This document shows, one piece after another, positions 16,469 to 24,611 of a stretch of DNA of 64,000 bases. Within the stretch, counting starts at the first letter, position 1, and the number at the start of each line of letters is the position of its first letter. The DNA is taken from the NCBI RefSeq assembly GCF_014655295.1, contig NZ_BNBI01000002.1, positions 62,001 to 126,000 on the forward strand, given 5' to 3'. The translations under genes were made by a program, and so were the position numbers. This DNA comes from Streptomyces fumanus (GTDB lineage: Bacteria > Actinomycetota > Actinomycetes > Streptomycetales > Streptomycetaceae). The notes below the pieces were generated by a model. That model was not told the origin of the DNA. It did not search any database and was given only the letters and a program-made list of their open reading frames with translations.

Positions 16469-17107
16469 GCCGAGATCTCCCGCGTGCCGCTCCCCCGTCG
16501 CGTACGGGTTCTCCTCGCCCTCGCCCAGTACGCCGACGAACGGCTCGCCCTCGCCGGCGAAGGTGTACGCGCCGCCCCGGATGCGCTCGACCAGGCGCAG
16601 GGTCCAGTCGGCGCCGGTGTCGGCGGAGTGCACCCAGAACTCCATGATCTCGCCGATGTGCCCGAGCGGGCCGGGGCCCTCCGCCGGCGTGTAGTGCTCG
16701 GTGACCGCCGCGCGCCAGGACCGGATGGCCCGCACCCGCTCCTCCAGCAGCGCCAGCACCTCCGCGCGGGGCAGGTCGACCATGAAGCCCAGTCCGGCGG
16801 AGAGGACGTCGGGCTTTTGGTCGTAGGCGGTCAGGGACTCGCGCAGCAGGGCGAAGTACTCCTCGGTGCCCCGCTCGGTGATCTCGTACTCGGTGCGCGG
16901 CGGGCCGCCCGCGGTGGACGGGGCGGTCTCGTGGGCGCGCAGCAGCCCCTGCTTCGCCATCTGCTTGAGCGCGTGGTAGATGGAGCCGGGCTTGGCGTTG
17001 GACCACTCGTGCGCGCCCCAGTACTCCAGGTCGTTGCGCACCTGGTACCCGTGGGCCCGCCCGTGCTGGCGGACCGCGCCGAGCACCAGCAGACGGATCA
17101 CTGACAT
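16466..17107 (-). CDS. PadR-family transcriptional regulator
   Basis: The N-terminal winged helix (MSVIRLLVLGAVRQHGRAHGYQVRNDLEYWG, then WSNAKPGSIYHALKQMAKQGLLRAHE and RTEYEITERGTEEYFALLRES) is typical of PadR repressors; a C-terminal helical dimerisation domain follows, 213 residues in all. The gene is upstream of and co-directional with the ABC transporter pair. Because the operators lie between it and the ATPase, it may mainly control the transporter from an internal promoter. Confidence 0.92.
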   Translation of the reverse strand: MSVIRLLVLGAVRQHGRAHGYQVRNDLEYWGAHEWSNAKPGSIYHALKQMAKQGLLRAHETAPSTAGGPPRTEYEITERGTEEYFALLRESLTAYDQKPDVLSAGLGFMVDLPRAEVLALLEERVRAIRSWRAAVTEHYTPAEGPGPLGHIGEIMEFWVHSADTGADWTLRLVERIRGGAYTFAGEGEPFVGVLGEGEENPYATGERHAGDLG

Positions 17108-17117
17108 GCGGTCCAGC

Positions 17118-17663
17118 CTAGGCGGGCGCGGCCTGCTCCCTGGCCACCAGGTCCCAGGCCGAGGCGCCGTCGAGGGACTCGCGGATGATGTCGGCGTGGC
17201 CCGCGTGGCGGGCCGTCTCGCGGATCAGGTGCAGACAGAGCCAGCGCACCGAGACCCGCTCGTCCGGCGGGAACCAGGGGGCGTCCGGCAGCGGGAAGGT
17301 GTCGTCCAGGCTGGACACCGCGCGGACGAACGCCTCCGTCTCGGCGGCCACCTCCGCCCAGTACGCGAGCTGCGAGGCGACCGTCTCGTCCCCGGTCAGG
17401 ACGAAGCACTCGTGCCAGTTGGACTCGTCCCGGTGGACGGCCGGCGGTTCGCCCTTGGCGCGGGCGATCCAGGTCTGCTCGACCTCGGCGACGTGCTTGA
17501 GCAGCCCGCCCAGGGACAGCTCGCTGGCGCTGGGGCGTGCGGCCGCCTGTTCCTCGGTCAGCCCGAGCACCGAGCGGCGGATGCCGCCGCGCTGCTCGGC
17601 CAGGAAGGACAGCAGCGCCCCCCGCTCGTCGCCCTGGGCCTCGGCTCGTACGTGGGTGACCAT
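17118..17663 (-). CDS. DinB/DUF664-family protein (mycothiol-dependent-enzyme fold)
   Basis: The 181-residue four-helix-bundle protein shows the DUF664 pattern: LSLGGLLKHVAEVEQTWIAR (first metal His), then LCLHLIRETARHAGHADIIRESLDG with the second His pair. Family members are metal-dependent and some use mycothiol; the specific substrate is unknown. I take the ATG at 17663 (MVTHVRAEAQGDERG), preceded by AAAGGCGG, over an upstream start at 17711. It is not obviously part of the PadR operon, although only 10 bp separate its stop from the padR start on the same strand. Confidence 0.82.
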   Translation of the reverse strand: MVTHVRAEAQGDERGALLSFLAEQRGGIRRSVLGLTEEQAAARPSASELSLGGLLKHVAEVEQTWIARAKGEPPAVHRDESNWHECFVLTGDETVASQLAYWAEVAAETEAFVRAVSSLDDTFPLPDAPWFPPDERVSVRWLCLHLIRETARHAGHADIIRESLDGASAWDLVAREQAAPA

Positions 17664-17764
17664 GACCGGCCGCCTTTCGTCGGGATCGGGGGCGCTCGGC
17701 CCCGCTGACACCGACGACGCTACGGACCCTCGCGGTCAGGTGCTGTCCGCGAGGGCGGCCGGGA

Positions 17765-19225
17765 TCAGAACGGGAAGCCGCTGCGGCCGTGCTGCACGGA
17801 GATCCACTTCAGGGCGGTGAAGGCGTCCAGCATGGCGTCGCCGTTGAGGCGGCCCACGCCGGAGTGCTTCTCGCCGCCGAACGGCACGATCGGCTCGTCG
17901 TGCACGGTGCCGTCGTTGACGTGGAACATGCCGGTGTCGATCCGCTTGGCGAAGTTCACGCCGCGCTCCACGTCAGCGGTGTGCACGGCGCCGCTCAGCC
18001 CGTACGGGGTGTCGTTGACCAGGCGTACCGCCTCCTCCTCGCCGTCGAACGGCACGAGGAAGGCGACCGGGCCGAAGACCTCCTGCTGGAGCAGGTCCGA
18101 GCCCTCGGGCAGGCCGGTCAGGACGGACGGCTCGACCAGGTTGTCGGTGCGGCCGCCGCGCACCAGGGCGGTGGCGCCCTCGGCGAGGGCCTGCTCCACG
18201 ACGCCGGTGAGGGACTCGGCCTGCTGGGAATTGATCACCGGGCCGATGACGGTCTGAGGGTCCCGGGGATCGCCGGCCTTGAGGGTCTTCACCTTGGCGA
18301 CGAACTTCTCGGTGAACTCGTCCGCGATCGTCCGGTCGACCAGCACCCGGTTGGCGGCCATGCAGACCTGGCCCTGGTGGACGTACCGGCTGAAGACGGC
18401 GGCGTCCACCGCGTAGTCGATGTCGGCGTCGTCCAGGACCACCAGGGCGCTGTTGCCGCCCAGTTCGAGCACCGTGCGCTTGAACTGCGCTGCGCAGACG
18501 GTGGCGACGTGCCGGCCGACCTTGTCGGAGCCGGTGAAGGAGATGACCTTCGGGACCGGGTGCTCCAGGAAGGCGTCGCCGATCTCCGCGATGTCGGTGA
18601 CGACCACGTTGAGCAGGCCGCCGGGCAGACCGGCGTCCTCGAAGATCTTGGCGACCAGGGTGCCGCCGACGATCGGGGTGTTCTGGTGCGGCTTGAGGAC
18701 GACGCCGTTGCCGAGGGCGAGCGCCGGGGCGACCGACTTCAGGGAGAGCAGGAAGGGGAAGTTGAACGGGCTGATGACGCCCACGACACCGACCGGGACG
18801 CGGTAGACCCGGTTTTCCTTGCCGTCGACCGGGGACGGGATGATCCGGCCCTCGGGGCGCAGCGCGAGGTGGACCGCCTCGCGCAGGAACTCCTTGGCGA
18901 GGTGCAGTTCGAAGGCGGCCTTGGTACGGGTGCCGCCCAGCTCCGCGATGATCGCCTCGGTGATCTCGCCCTCGCGCTCCTCGACCAGCCGCAGCGCCTT
19001 CTCGAACACCGCGCGGCGGGCGTAGGGGTTGGTCGCCCCCCACGCGCGCTGCGCCCGCGCGGCGGCCCGGTAGGCGGCGTCCACCTCGTCGACGGTGGCT
19101 ATCGTGATCGACGCCAGCTTCTCGTCGTCGTACGGGTTGAAGTCGATGATGTCCCAGGAGCCGGTGCCCGGGCGCCACTCGCCGTCGATGTACTGCTGGG
19201 CGAGGTCGGTGAAGTACGACGACAT
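17765..19225 (-). CDS. Aldehyde dehydrogenase (benzaldehyde/vanillin dehydrogenase type)
   Basis: This NAD(P)-dependent aldehyde dehydrogenase oxidises aldehydes to acids. Visible landmarks are GVISPFNFPFLLSLKSVAPALALGNGVV (cofactor loop), the general base in LELGGNSALVVLDDAD, the catalytic Cys in HQGQVCMAANRVLV and the C-terminal EEVFGP-like block QQEVFGPVAFLVPF. Length is 486 residues from ATG 19225, which has TGAGGAAT 5 nt before it; an upstream in-frame start at 19237 is less well placed. The gene stands alone between a DinB-like gene and the XRE regulator. The aromatic-aldehyde preference is inferred from overall resemblance. Confidence 0.92.
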   Translation of the reverse strand: MSSYFTDLAQQYIDGEWRPGTGSWDIIDFNPYDDEKLASITIATVDEVDAAYRAAARAQRAWGATNPYARRAVFEKALRLVEEREGEITEAIIAELGGTRTKAAFELHLAKEFLREAVHLALRPEGRIIPSPVDGKENRVYRVPVGVVGVISPFNFPFLLSLKSVAPALALGNGVVLKPHQNTPIVGGTLVAKIFEDAGLPGGLLNVVVTDIAEIGDAFLEHPVPKVISFTGSDKVGRHVATVCAAQFKRTVLELGGNSALVVLDDADIDYAVDAAVFSRYVHQGQVCMAANRVLVDRTIADEFTEKFVAKVKTLKAGDPRDPQTVIGPVINSQQAESLTGVVEQALAEGATALVRGGRTDNLVEPSVLTGLPEGSDLLQQEVFGPVAFLVPFDGEEEAVRLVNDTPYGLSGAVHTADVERGVNFAKRIDTGMFHVNDGTVHDEPIVPFGGEKHSGVGRLNGDAMLDAFTALKWISVQHGRSGFPF

Positions 19226-19289
19226 GTGATTCCTCAATCCCCTAGCTGCCGTGACGAGCCGCCTGATGGGGTGTCATCGTATAGATGTT

Positions 19290-20150
19290 TCAGATGAGTT
19301 GGAGCAGCCCCCGCAAGACGTCCCGGCTCTCCCCCGGGCCCGGGCTGTCCTGTTGCAGCTCCTTGAGCGCCTTCTCGTACTGGGCGACGTCCTCCTGCTT
19401 GTCCAGGTACAGCGCGCTGGTGAGCTGCTCCAGGTAGACCACGTCCGACAGGTCGGACTCGGGGAAGCTGAGGATCGTGAAGGCGCCGGACTCCCCGGAG
19501 TGCCCGCCGAAGCCGAACGGCATCACCTGCAGGCGCACATTGGGCCGCTCCGACATCTCGATCAGGTGCTGGAGCTGTCCGCGCATCACCTCGCGGTCGC
19601 CGTAGGGCCGGCGCAGCGCCGCCTCGTCCAGCACGATGTGGAACTCGGGAGCATTCTCGGCCACCAGGTACTTCTGCCGCTCCAGACGCAGCGCCACCCG
19701 GCGCTCGACGTCCGCCTCGCTCGCCTCCCGCGCCCCCCGGCGCACCACCGCGCGGGCGTACTCCGGCGTCTGCAGCAGCCCGTGCACGAACTGCACCTCG
19801 TAGACGCGGATCAGCGAGGCCGCGCCCTCCAGGCCCACGTAGGTGGGGAACCAGCTCGGCAGCACGTCCGAGTAACTGTGCCACCAGCCCGCGACGTTGG
19901 CCTCCTTGGCCAGCGACAGCAGGGAGTCGCGCTCCTGCTCGTCGGTGATGCCGTACAGCGTGAGGAGGTCTTCGACGTCCCTCGTCTTGAAGCTCACCCG
20001 GCCCAGCTCCATCCGGCTGATCTTCGACTCCGAGGCGCGGATCGAGTATCCCGCCGCCTCGCGCGTGATGCCCCGTGCCTCACGCAGTCGCCTGAGTTGT
20101 GATCCGAGCAGCATGCGCCGCACCACCGATCCGGGCTCTCCCGCGCTCAC
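19290..20150 (-). CDS. XRE-family regulator with DUF5753 (WhiJ/Scr1 type)
   Basis: The N-terminal HTH is QLRRLREARGITREAAGYSIRASESKISRMELGRVSF. The rest is the DUF5753 ligand/partner domain (YEVQFVHGLLQTPEYARAVVRRG; EFHIVLDEAALRRPYGDREVMRGQLQHL; PFGFGGHSGESGAFTILSFPESDLSDVVYLEQ), ubiquitous in Streptomyces together with small DUF397 proteins. GTG 20150 has GGAGG 9 nt upstream and gives 286 residues; a TTG at 20168 is open but lacks a ribosome site. The divergent ATP-binding gene and the DUF397 gene form the usual three-gene regulatory set. Such sets act on development and antibiotic production. Confidence 0.93.
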   Translation of the reverse strand: MSAGEPGSVVRRMLLGSQLRRLREARGITREAAGYSIRASESKISRMELGRVSFKTRDVEDLLTLYGITDEQERDSLLSLAKEANVAGWWHSYSDVLPSWFPTYVGLEGAASLIRVYEVQFVHGLLQTPEYARAVVRRGAREASEADVERRVALRLERQKYLVAENAPEFHIVLDEAALRRPYGDREVMRGQLQHLIEMSERPNVRLQVMPFGFGGHSGESGAFTILSFPESDLSDVVYLEQLTSALYLDKQEDVAQYEKALKELQQDSPGPGESRDVLRGLLQLI

Positions 20151-20356
20151 CTTCGCCAGCCTCCCCAACCGTCTTAAGGGCCGCAGTCTGCCACTAAAAC
20201 ACTCCTAGCTGTACTCGCCCGGTTACGGAAACGGAGTTCGGCCAACGAAAACGCACAGGACCGGGCAACGAACGGGCAAGGGGACGGGCCGTCGAGGAGG
20301 TGAAGATGGCGGAAAATTTGACCAACAAGCGGTACGGGCAGGTCCAATTCGGTCAC

Positions 20357-20384
20357 GTGCACGTGCATCCGCTCTTGCATCTGC
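20357..20384 (+). promoter_or_regulatory. 28-bp element upstream of the ATP-binding gene
   Basis: GTGCACGTGCATC, C, GCTC, TT, GCATCTGC. The same 28-bp sequence with three differences occurs in the opposite orientation before the DUF397 gene (21447-21474). It ends 74 bp before the ATG at 20459, similar to the 80 bp on the other side. Confidence 0.6.
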
Positions 20385-20458
20385 TCCGCGCGTCCGAAAA
20401 CATGGACCCGCACCACCGCGCCGCATCGCTACGACCGCGAATTCCGGGAGTGCCTCGC

Positions 20459-20962
20459 ATGGGGACGAATGGATCGACCATGCTCGAGCCGATACGGCAG
20501 GGCCTTCCGCCGCTCGACCCCGCGGCCGTGTCCAACGCCGCCTCCTGCGCCCTGCCACCCCGCTACGAAGCGGTGCGCGAGGCCCGCCGGTTCACCCTCG
20601 GCACCCTCGACGCCTGGGACATCGGCGACCGCTTCGACGACGTGTGCCTGGTGGTCTCCGAACTCGTCACCAACGCCCTGCGGCACGCGCTGCCGGCCGG
20701 CGGCGCCCTGCCGGGGGACCCCTACGGGCCGGTGCGGCTGCACCTGATGCGCTGGACCGAGCGGCTGGTGTGCGCGGTGCGCGACCCGAGCCACGACGGT
20801 CCGGTGGCGGGCGGGGCGGACGACTTCGCGGCGGAGTCGGGCCGCGGCCTGTTCCTGGTGGAGTCCTTCAGCGACGGCTGGGGCTGGCACCCGCTGGCCG
20901 GCACCCTGCACGGCAAGGTCGTCTGGGCGCTGTTCCGGTTGCCGCGTCCGTCCGGCGAGTGA
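20459..20962 (+). CDS. RsbW-like ATP-binding protein (anti-sigma/GHKL fold)
   Basis: The 167-residue protein carries the GHKL ATP-binding boxes: N-box VVSELVTNALRHAL with an intact Asn, and G-box ESGRGLFLVESFSDGWG. Proteins of this size in XRE/DUF397 neighbourhoods are thought to be anti-sigma-like regulators. Start choice: the frame is open from an ATG at 20306 with a good GGAGG, but that start would put a conserved cis-element (20357-20384) inside the coding region, and the well-conserved protein begins MGTNGSTMLEPIRQGLPP. I therefore prefer 20459. If 20306 is used, 51 residues are added. It is convergent with the DUF397 gene. Confidence 0.85.
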   Translation: MGTNGSTMLEPIRQGLPPLDPAAVSNAASCALPPRYEAVREARRFTLGTLDAWDIGDRFDDVCLVVSELVTNALRHALPAGGALPGDPYGPVRLHLMRWTERLVCAVRDPSHDGPVAGGADDFAAESGRGLFLVESFSDGWGWHPLAGTLHGKVVWALFRLPRPSGE

Positions 20963-21096
20963 TCGGGCGCGGGGCCTTTCCGGCGGCGGGGCTCTACGCG
21001 CGTCGCGGTACGTTCCGGCACGGCCGCCGCTCTCGTCGTGACGGTCCACCGTGAGGTGACCGGTGGCCGTGCCGGCCATCCGGGCCGGGCCGGGGC

Positions 21097-21366
21097 TCAG
21101 CCCACGACGAGGTGGTCGAACTCCCCGTCCTTCACACCCAGCAGCATGGCCTCGATCTCCGCGCGGGTGTAGACGAGCGCGGGGCCGTCCGGAAAGCGGG
21201 AGTTGCGCACGGCCACGTCCCCGCCGGGCAGCCGGGCGAACTCCACGCAGGAGCCCTGCGAGTTGCTGTGCCGGCTCTTCTGCCAGGCCACGCCGTGCAG
21301 CTCGGTGGCGGCGATGCCGTTGTACACGCCGGACGCGTCGTCAACGTCGTACACGTCGTGGTTCAC
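21097..21366 (-). CDS. DUF397 small protein (AbaA/WhiJ-partner family)
   Basis: The 89-residue protein has the DUF397 core W-x-K-S-x-x-S (VAWQKSRHSNSQGSCVEFARL) and VAVRNSRFPDGPALVYTRAEIEAMLLG. DUF397 proteins are small partners of DUF5753 XRE regulators and probably modulate them, perhaps in a toxin-antitoxin-like way. GTG 21366 is preceded by GGGAG at 6-nt spacing; GTG 21387 is also possible. Its leader carries a copy of the 28-bp element also found before the ATP-binding gene. Confidence 0.9.
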   Translation of the reverse strand: MNHDVYDVDDASGVYNGIAATELHGVAWQKSRHSNSQGSCVEFARLPGGDVAVRNSRFPDGPALVYTRAEIEAMLLGVKDGEFDHLVVG

Positions 21367-21446
21367 AGGTCGCTCCCCGGTGTGCACCGGCCTGGTGAGG
21401 CCGTTGATGCATGGTCAACTGAACCGGATCATAACTCTGTTCATGT

Positions 21447-21474
21447 GCAGATGCGCGAGCAGATGCACGTGCAC
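21447..21474 (-). promoter_or_regulatory. 28-bp element upstream of the DUF397 gene
   Basis: On the minus strand: GTGCACGTGCATC, T, GCTC, GC, GCATCTGC. It matches 25 of 28 positions of the element at 20357-20384 and lies 80 bp before the DUF397 start codon. Confidence 0.6.
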
Positions 21475-21583
21475 GGGGGGTGGCCCCGTGGTTACAGACT
21501 CGACCTCTTGGACGCTGTGTCAGCGACTCCCGTTCCCGCGCCTGCCCTCGATTCCGTTGATCATGCAACAATATCCGCGTCCG

Positions 21584-22738
21584 TCAGACCTCCAGCAGGG
21601 TGTCGAAGGCGGACGGCAGCCGCTTCCAGGACTCCCGCCCGGCGGCGTACTCGGCATCGGTCAGCAGGCAGGACTCCAGGACCCGGAGCAGCCCTTCGCG
21701 GTCGAGGCCGGGCGAGGTGAAGACCAGGTGCTGGCAGCGGTCGCCGTGCTCGGGGTGCCAGTCCAGCGCGGCGGCGGCCCGGCGCACCGGCGGGACGAGG
21801 TCCCAGGCCGCGTCCGGGAGCGAGGCGAGCCACGGACCCGCGCCCTCCAGGCACAGGGCCCCGCCCGCGGCGTCCCAGTGCAGCAGCGTGTCCGGCCGGT
21901 CGGCCAGCCAGAACCGCCCCCGGCTGCGGACGGCGGCACAGGTCAGCTCCTCCAGCGCCTGGTGGAGCCGCTCCGGGTGGAAGGGGCGGCGGCGGTGCCA
22001 GACCACGGTGGTGACGCCGTGCGCGTCGGCCTCGGCGGGCAGCAGCGCACAGGCCGGGTGCTGGGCCGCCGCCGCGGCCTCGACGTCGAACCCGGCCAGC
22101 GCGGCCCGCGCGAGCGCGGAGTCCCCCGCGCCGGGGTCCGCCGGGCCACCGGGGCCGATCGGGACCCGGCGGGCGGTCGGATGGAGCTGGGCCAGCAGCT
22201 CGCGGTCCTCGTCGTCGGCCTCCGGGGAGTCGGCGACGGCCAGCACGGGGGCGTACTCCACCTGCCGGGCGAAGGTGTCGGCGACGGTCCGCCGGTCGGT
22301 GGCGGCGGCGGCGAGGCCGCCCTCGGCGAGGTCGTCGCCGTTGCCGAGGTACGGCAGCACCAGCGCCGGGTCGACGGCGGTGAGCACGCCGGTGACGGTG
22401 AGGCCGCCGGCCGCGACCACCTCCGCCATGGCCTTGGGCTCGACGGAGTCCCACAGCTCGACGACGGCGAGCGGCACGGTCCCGGCCTCGGCCAGGCGCC
22501 GCAGCTCGGGGACGAGGTCCTCGCGCAGGGCACAGCAGGCGCAGTCGTTCACCAGCGGGGCCTCGCCGGCGGCGAGGATGCCGCCGGCGTCCCGGACGGT
22601 GCGCACCACCGTGCCCGCGGCGGCCGTCGCGAGGTCGTGGTGGAGGACGACGCTGCCGGGGACATCGGTCAGCAACCGGCGCACGGCCGCCTTGCGGGCG
22701 TCGGCGTGCAGTCCGCCGACGATCACGACGGGAAGCAT
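21584..22738 (-). CDS. COG0523/CobW-like putative zinc metallochaperone with degenerate P-loop
   Basis: Zinc-responsive COG0523 proteins are GTPases thought to deliver metal during starvation. The metal-binding CxCC motif is clear (NDCACCALREDLV, about residue 67) and the C-terminal CobW_C-like part (WHRRRPFHPERLHQALEELT; SRGRFWLADRPDTLLHWDAAGG) is complete; total 384 residues. The N-terminal P-loop is not canonical: where CobW proteins have G-x-x-G-x-GKT, this one reads GGLHADARKAAV, without the GKT. The ATG at 22738 overlaps the rpmE stop (ATGA), placing it in one operon with L33 and L31 under a Zur box. The loss of GKT suggests altered nucleotide use. Confidence 0.85.
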   Translation of the reverse strand: MLPVVIVGGLHADARKAAVRRLLTDVPGSVVLHHDLATAAAGTVVRTVRDAGGILAAGEAPLVNDCACCALREDLVPELRRLAEAGTVPLAVVELWDSVEPKAMAEVVAAGGLTVTGVLTAVDPALVLPYLGNGDDLAEGGLAAAATDRRTVADTFARQVEYAPVLAVADSPEADDEDRELLAQLHPTARRVPIGPGGPADPGAGDSALARAALAGFDVEAAAAAQHPACALLPAEADAHGVTTVVWHRRRPFHPERLHQALEELTCAAVRSRGRFWLADRPDTLLHWDAAGGALCLEGAGPWLASLPDAAWDLVPPVRRAAAALDWHPEHGDRCQHLVFTSPGLDREGLLRVLESCLLTDAEYAAGRESWKRLPSAFDTLLEV

Positions 22739-22986
22739 CAGCCCTGCTTCCCGTACCGGCGCTCGAAGCGCTCCACGCGTCCGGCGGTGTCCAGGACGCG
22801 GGCGGTGCCGGTGTAGAAGGGGTGGCTGACGTTCGAGATCTCGACGTCGACGACCGGGTAGGTGCGGCCGTCCTCCCACTCGATCGTCTTCTCGCTGGTC
22901 ATGGTGGAGCGGGTGAGGAAGGCGTAGCCCGCGGCGCGGTCGCGGAAGACGACCGGGCGGTACTCGGGGTGGATTCCCTTGCGCAT
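22738..22986 (-). CDS. rpmE: Ribosomal protein bL31, type B (zinc-independent)
   Basis: The 82-residue protein [20 protein letters not shown], with [23 protein letters not shown] at the end, is a type B L31 without the CxxC zinc ribbon. Under zinc limitation such C-minus paralogues replace zinc-containing L31 and free zinc. It lies 8 bp after rpmG and overlaps the COG0523 gene. Confidence 0.95.
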   Translation of the reverse strand: MRKGIHPEYRPVVFRDRAAGYAFLTRSTMTSEKTIEWEDGRTYPVVDVEISNVSHPFYTGTARVLDTAGRVERFERRYGKQG

Positions 22987-22994
22987 GACGGTGG

Positions 22995-23159
22995 TCAGCG
23001 CTCCTCTCGGAAGTCGACGTGGCGGCCGGCGACCGGGTCGTACTTGCGCAGGGTCAGCCGGTCGGGGTCGTTGCGGCGGTTCTTGCGGGTGACGTAGGTG
23101 AAGCCGGTCCCGGCGGTGGACCGCAGTTTGATCACCGGACGGAGTTCGTTGCGTGCCAT
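22995..23159 (-). CDS. rpmG: Ribosomal protein bL33 (zinc-independent paralogue)
   Basis: I read a 54-residue protein starting [20 protein letters not shown] and ending in DFREER. It contains the L33 stretch [21 protein letters not shown] but none of the four cysteines of the zinc-binding form. It is the first gene of the minus-strand arm of the zinc-starvation locus; the start at 23159 lies 14 bp from the Zur box. Confidence 0.93.
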   Translation of the reverse strand: MARNELRPVIKLRSTAGTGFTYVTRKNRRNDPDRLTLRKYDPVAGRHVDFREER

Positions 23160-23172
23160 GCTGGTACCTTAC

Positions 23173-23190
23173 TGAAAATGATTGCCATTA
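23173..23190. promoter_or_regulatory. Zur box between divergent ribosomal-protein operons
   Basis: TGAAAATGATTGCCATTA closely matches the actinobacterial Zur-box pattern (TGaaAATGATTnnCATTa) and sits in the 61-bp gap between divergent rpmG and rpmB. When zinc is present Zur should repress both arms. Confidence 0.85.
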
Positions 23191-23220
23191 ACGACTCCGA
23201 CTGAGGAGAGGTGGATCACC

Positions 23221-23457
23221 TTGTCCGCGCACTGCATGCTGACCGGCGCCGAGCCCCGCTTCGGCAACCGCGTCTCGCACTCCCACCGGCGCACCTCCCG
23301 CCGCTTCGACCCCAACATCCAGACCAAGCGCTACTGGCTGCCGAGCGAGAACCGGTACGTACGGCTGCGGCTCAGCGCCCGGGCGATCAAGCTGATCGAC
23401 ACCATCGGCGTCGAGGCGGCCGTGGCCCGGATCCGCGCGCGCGGAGGGCGGGTCTGA
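23221..23457 (+). CDS. rpmB: Ribosomal protein bL28 (zinc-regulated paralogue)
   Basis: The 78-residue protein starts [20 protein letters not shown] and contains [21 protein letters not shown], the L28 core. The start is TTG at 23221, with GGAGAGG 9 nt upstream. It is the first gene of the plus-strand arm of the Zur-controlled locus; its stop overlaps the rpsN start by one base. Confidence 0.93.
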   Translation: MSAHCMLTGAEPRFGNRVSHSHRRTSRRFDPNIQTKRYWLPSENRYVRLRLSARAIKLIDTIGVEAAVARIRARGGRV

Positions 23458-23762
23458 TGGCGAAGAAGAGCAAGATCGCCAAGAACGAGCAGCGGCAGCG
23501 GACCGTCGCCCGCTACGCCGCCCGCCGCGCCGAGCTGAAGGAGATCATCCGCCGGCCGTCCTCGACCGACGCCGAACGTCTCGCCGCGCAGGCCGAGCTG
23601 CGCCGCCAGCCCCGCGACGCCAGCGCCACGCGCGTGCGCAACCGCGACCAGGTCGACGGACGCCCGCGCGGCTACTACCGGACCTTCGGGCTGTCCCGCG
23701 TCGGCCTGCGGGAGCGGGCGCACGCCGGGCATCTTCCGGGGGTGCGCAAGGCGTCCTGGTAG
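23457..23762 (+). CDS. rpsN: Ribosomal protein uS14 (zinc-independent paralogue)
   Basis: The 101-residue protein starts [20 protein letters not shown] and carries [29 protein letters not shown], the long S14 form lacking CxxC zinc ligands. It is translationally coupled to rpmB (TGATG). Together with L28, L31 and L33 it forms the actinobacterial zinc-starvation ribosomal set. Confidence 0.95.
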   Translation: MAKKSKIAKNEQRQRTVARYAARRAELKEIIRRPSSTDAERLAAQAELRRQPRDASATRVRNRDQVDGRPRGYYRTFGLSRVGLRERAHAGHLPGVRKASW

Positions 23763-23819
23763 CTTGCGGCTGTCATGGGGGCGACCTGGACGCCTGCTAC
23801 GGCTTGGAGCTGGTGGTGA

Positions 23820-23881
23820 CGTGGGTGACGGCGACGGCAGTGACGGCGGTGGCGGTGACGGCGACGGCAGTGACGGCGGTA
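23820..23881 (+). repeat. Tandem GTGACGGCGACGGCAGTGAC-type repeats
   Basis: GTGACGGCGACGGCAGTGAC followed by GGCGGT occurs twice (from 23823 and from 23853) in a GGC/GAC-rich tract. It is either the upstream region or an Asp/Gly-rich N-terminus of the following lipoprotein gene, depending on the start used. Confidence 0.75.
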
Positions 23882-23937
23882 GCGGTGGCGGTGGCGACGT
23901 GGTAGCGGTCGGCGGCGAGGCGTACGCAGCGGGGTCC

Positions 23938-24531
23938 GTGCCGCGTGCCGGGCACCGGCGGGCCGCCTGCCTCGCCCCGCGCCTGCGGGGTGCGGCGCTG
24001 GCCGCGGTCCTGGCGGGCGCGGTGACCCTCACGGCGACGGCGTGCGACGCCGGCGGGGGGTCGGAGGGCACGGCGTCCGGGGCACCGTCCGGGTCCGGGA
24101 CCGGGGCACCGTCCGGGTCCGGGTCCGGGTCGCCGTCCGGGTCCGGGTCGGGGTCGGGCGGTGTCGGGAACGGTGGCGCGGGCGGTTCTGGTTCGGCTTC
24201 CCCGTCCTCCCCGTCCGCCTCGCCCGAGGGGCTGGAGGGCAGTTGGCTCGCCACCACCGACGGCAAGGCGGTCGCCCTGGTGGTCACCGGCGAACGGGCC
24301 GGCCTCTTCGCCACGGGCGGCACCGTGTGCGGCGGCACCGCGACCGGCTCCCGTACCATCCGCCTCACCTGCACCGACGGCAACGACGACCGGGCCGCCG
24401 GCACGGTGGAGTCGATCGGCTCCTCGACGCTCGTGGTGGACTGGAGGGGCGGCGTCGGCACGGAGACGTACACCCGCGCGGAGGGCGGAAAACTCCCGAG
24501 CGGCCTGCCGACGGCGGGTCCGGGCTCCTGA
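23938..24531 (+). CDS. Putative secreted lipoprotein with Gly/Ser-rich linker
   Basis: From GTG 23938 the product has a signal peptide (LRGAALAAVLAGAVTLTATAC) ending in a lipobox Cys, then about 60 residues of GAPSGSGTG/SGSPSGSGSG linker, then a small domain of about 90 residues (LEGSWLATTDGKAVALVVTGERAGLFATGGTVCGGTA) with two cysteines. The domain looks like a beta-rich extracytoplasmic module of unknown function. The frame is open upstream to 23764 and would add a Gly/Asp repeat segment before the signal peptide; since a signal peptide should be terminal, I use 23938 with moderate certainty. Confidence 0.7.
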   Translation: MPRAGHRRAACLAPRLRGAALAAVLAGAVTLTATACDAGGGSEGTASGAPSGSGTGAPSGSGSGSPSGSGSGSGGVGNGGAGGSGSASPSSPSASPEGLEGSWLATTDGKAVALVVTGERAGLFATGGTVCGGTATGSRTIRLTCTDGNDDRAAGTVESIGSSTLVVDWRGGVGTETYTRAEGGKLPSGLPTAGPGS

Positions 24532-24611
24532 ACCCGGCCCGGGACACGTCTCCGCACCTCGATCCCTTCACTCTCTTACATCCCGCAAGCACCGAAGGAA
24601 CCTCAGAACAC

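Noticed and set aside
23820..23881. CRISPR array or other spaced-repeat system
   Set aside because: The repeats here, and those at 7072, 27212 and 61486, are contiguous low-complexity tandems without unique spacers.
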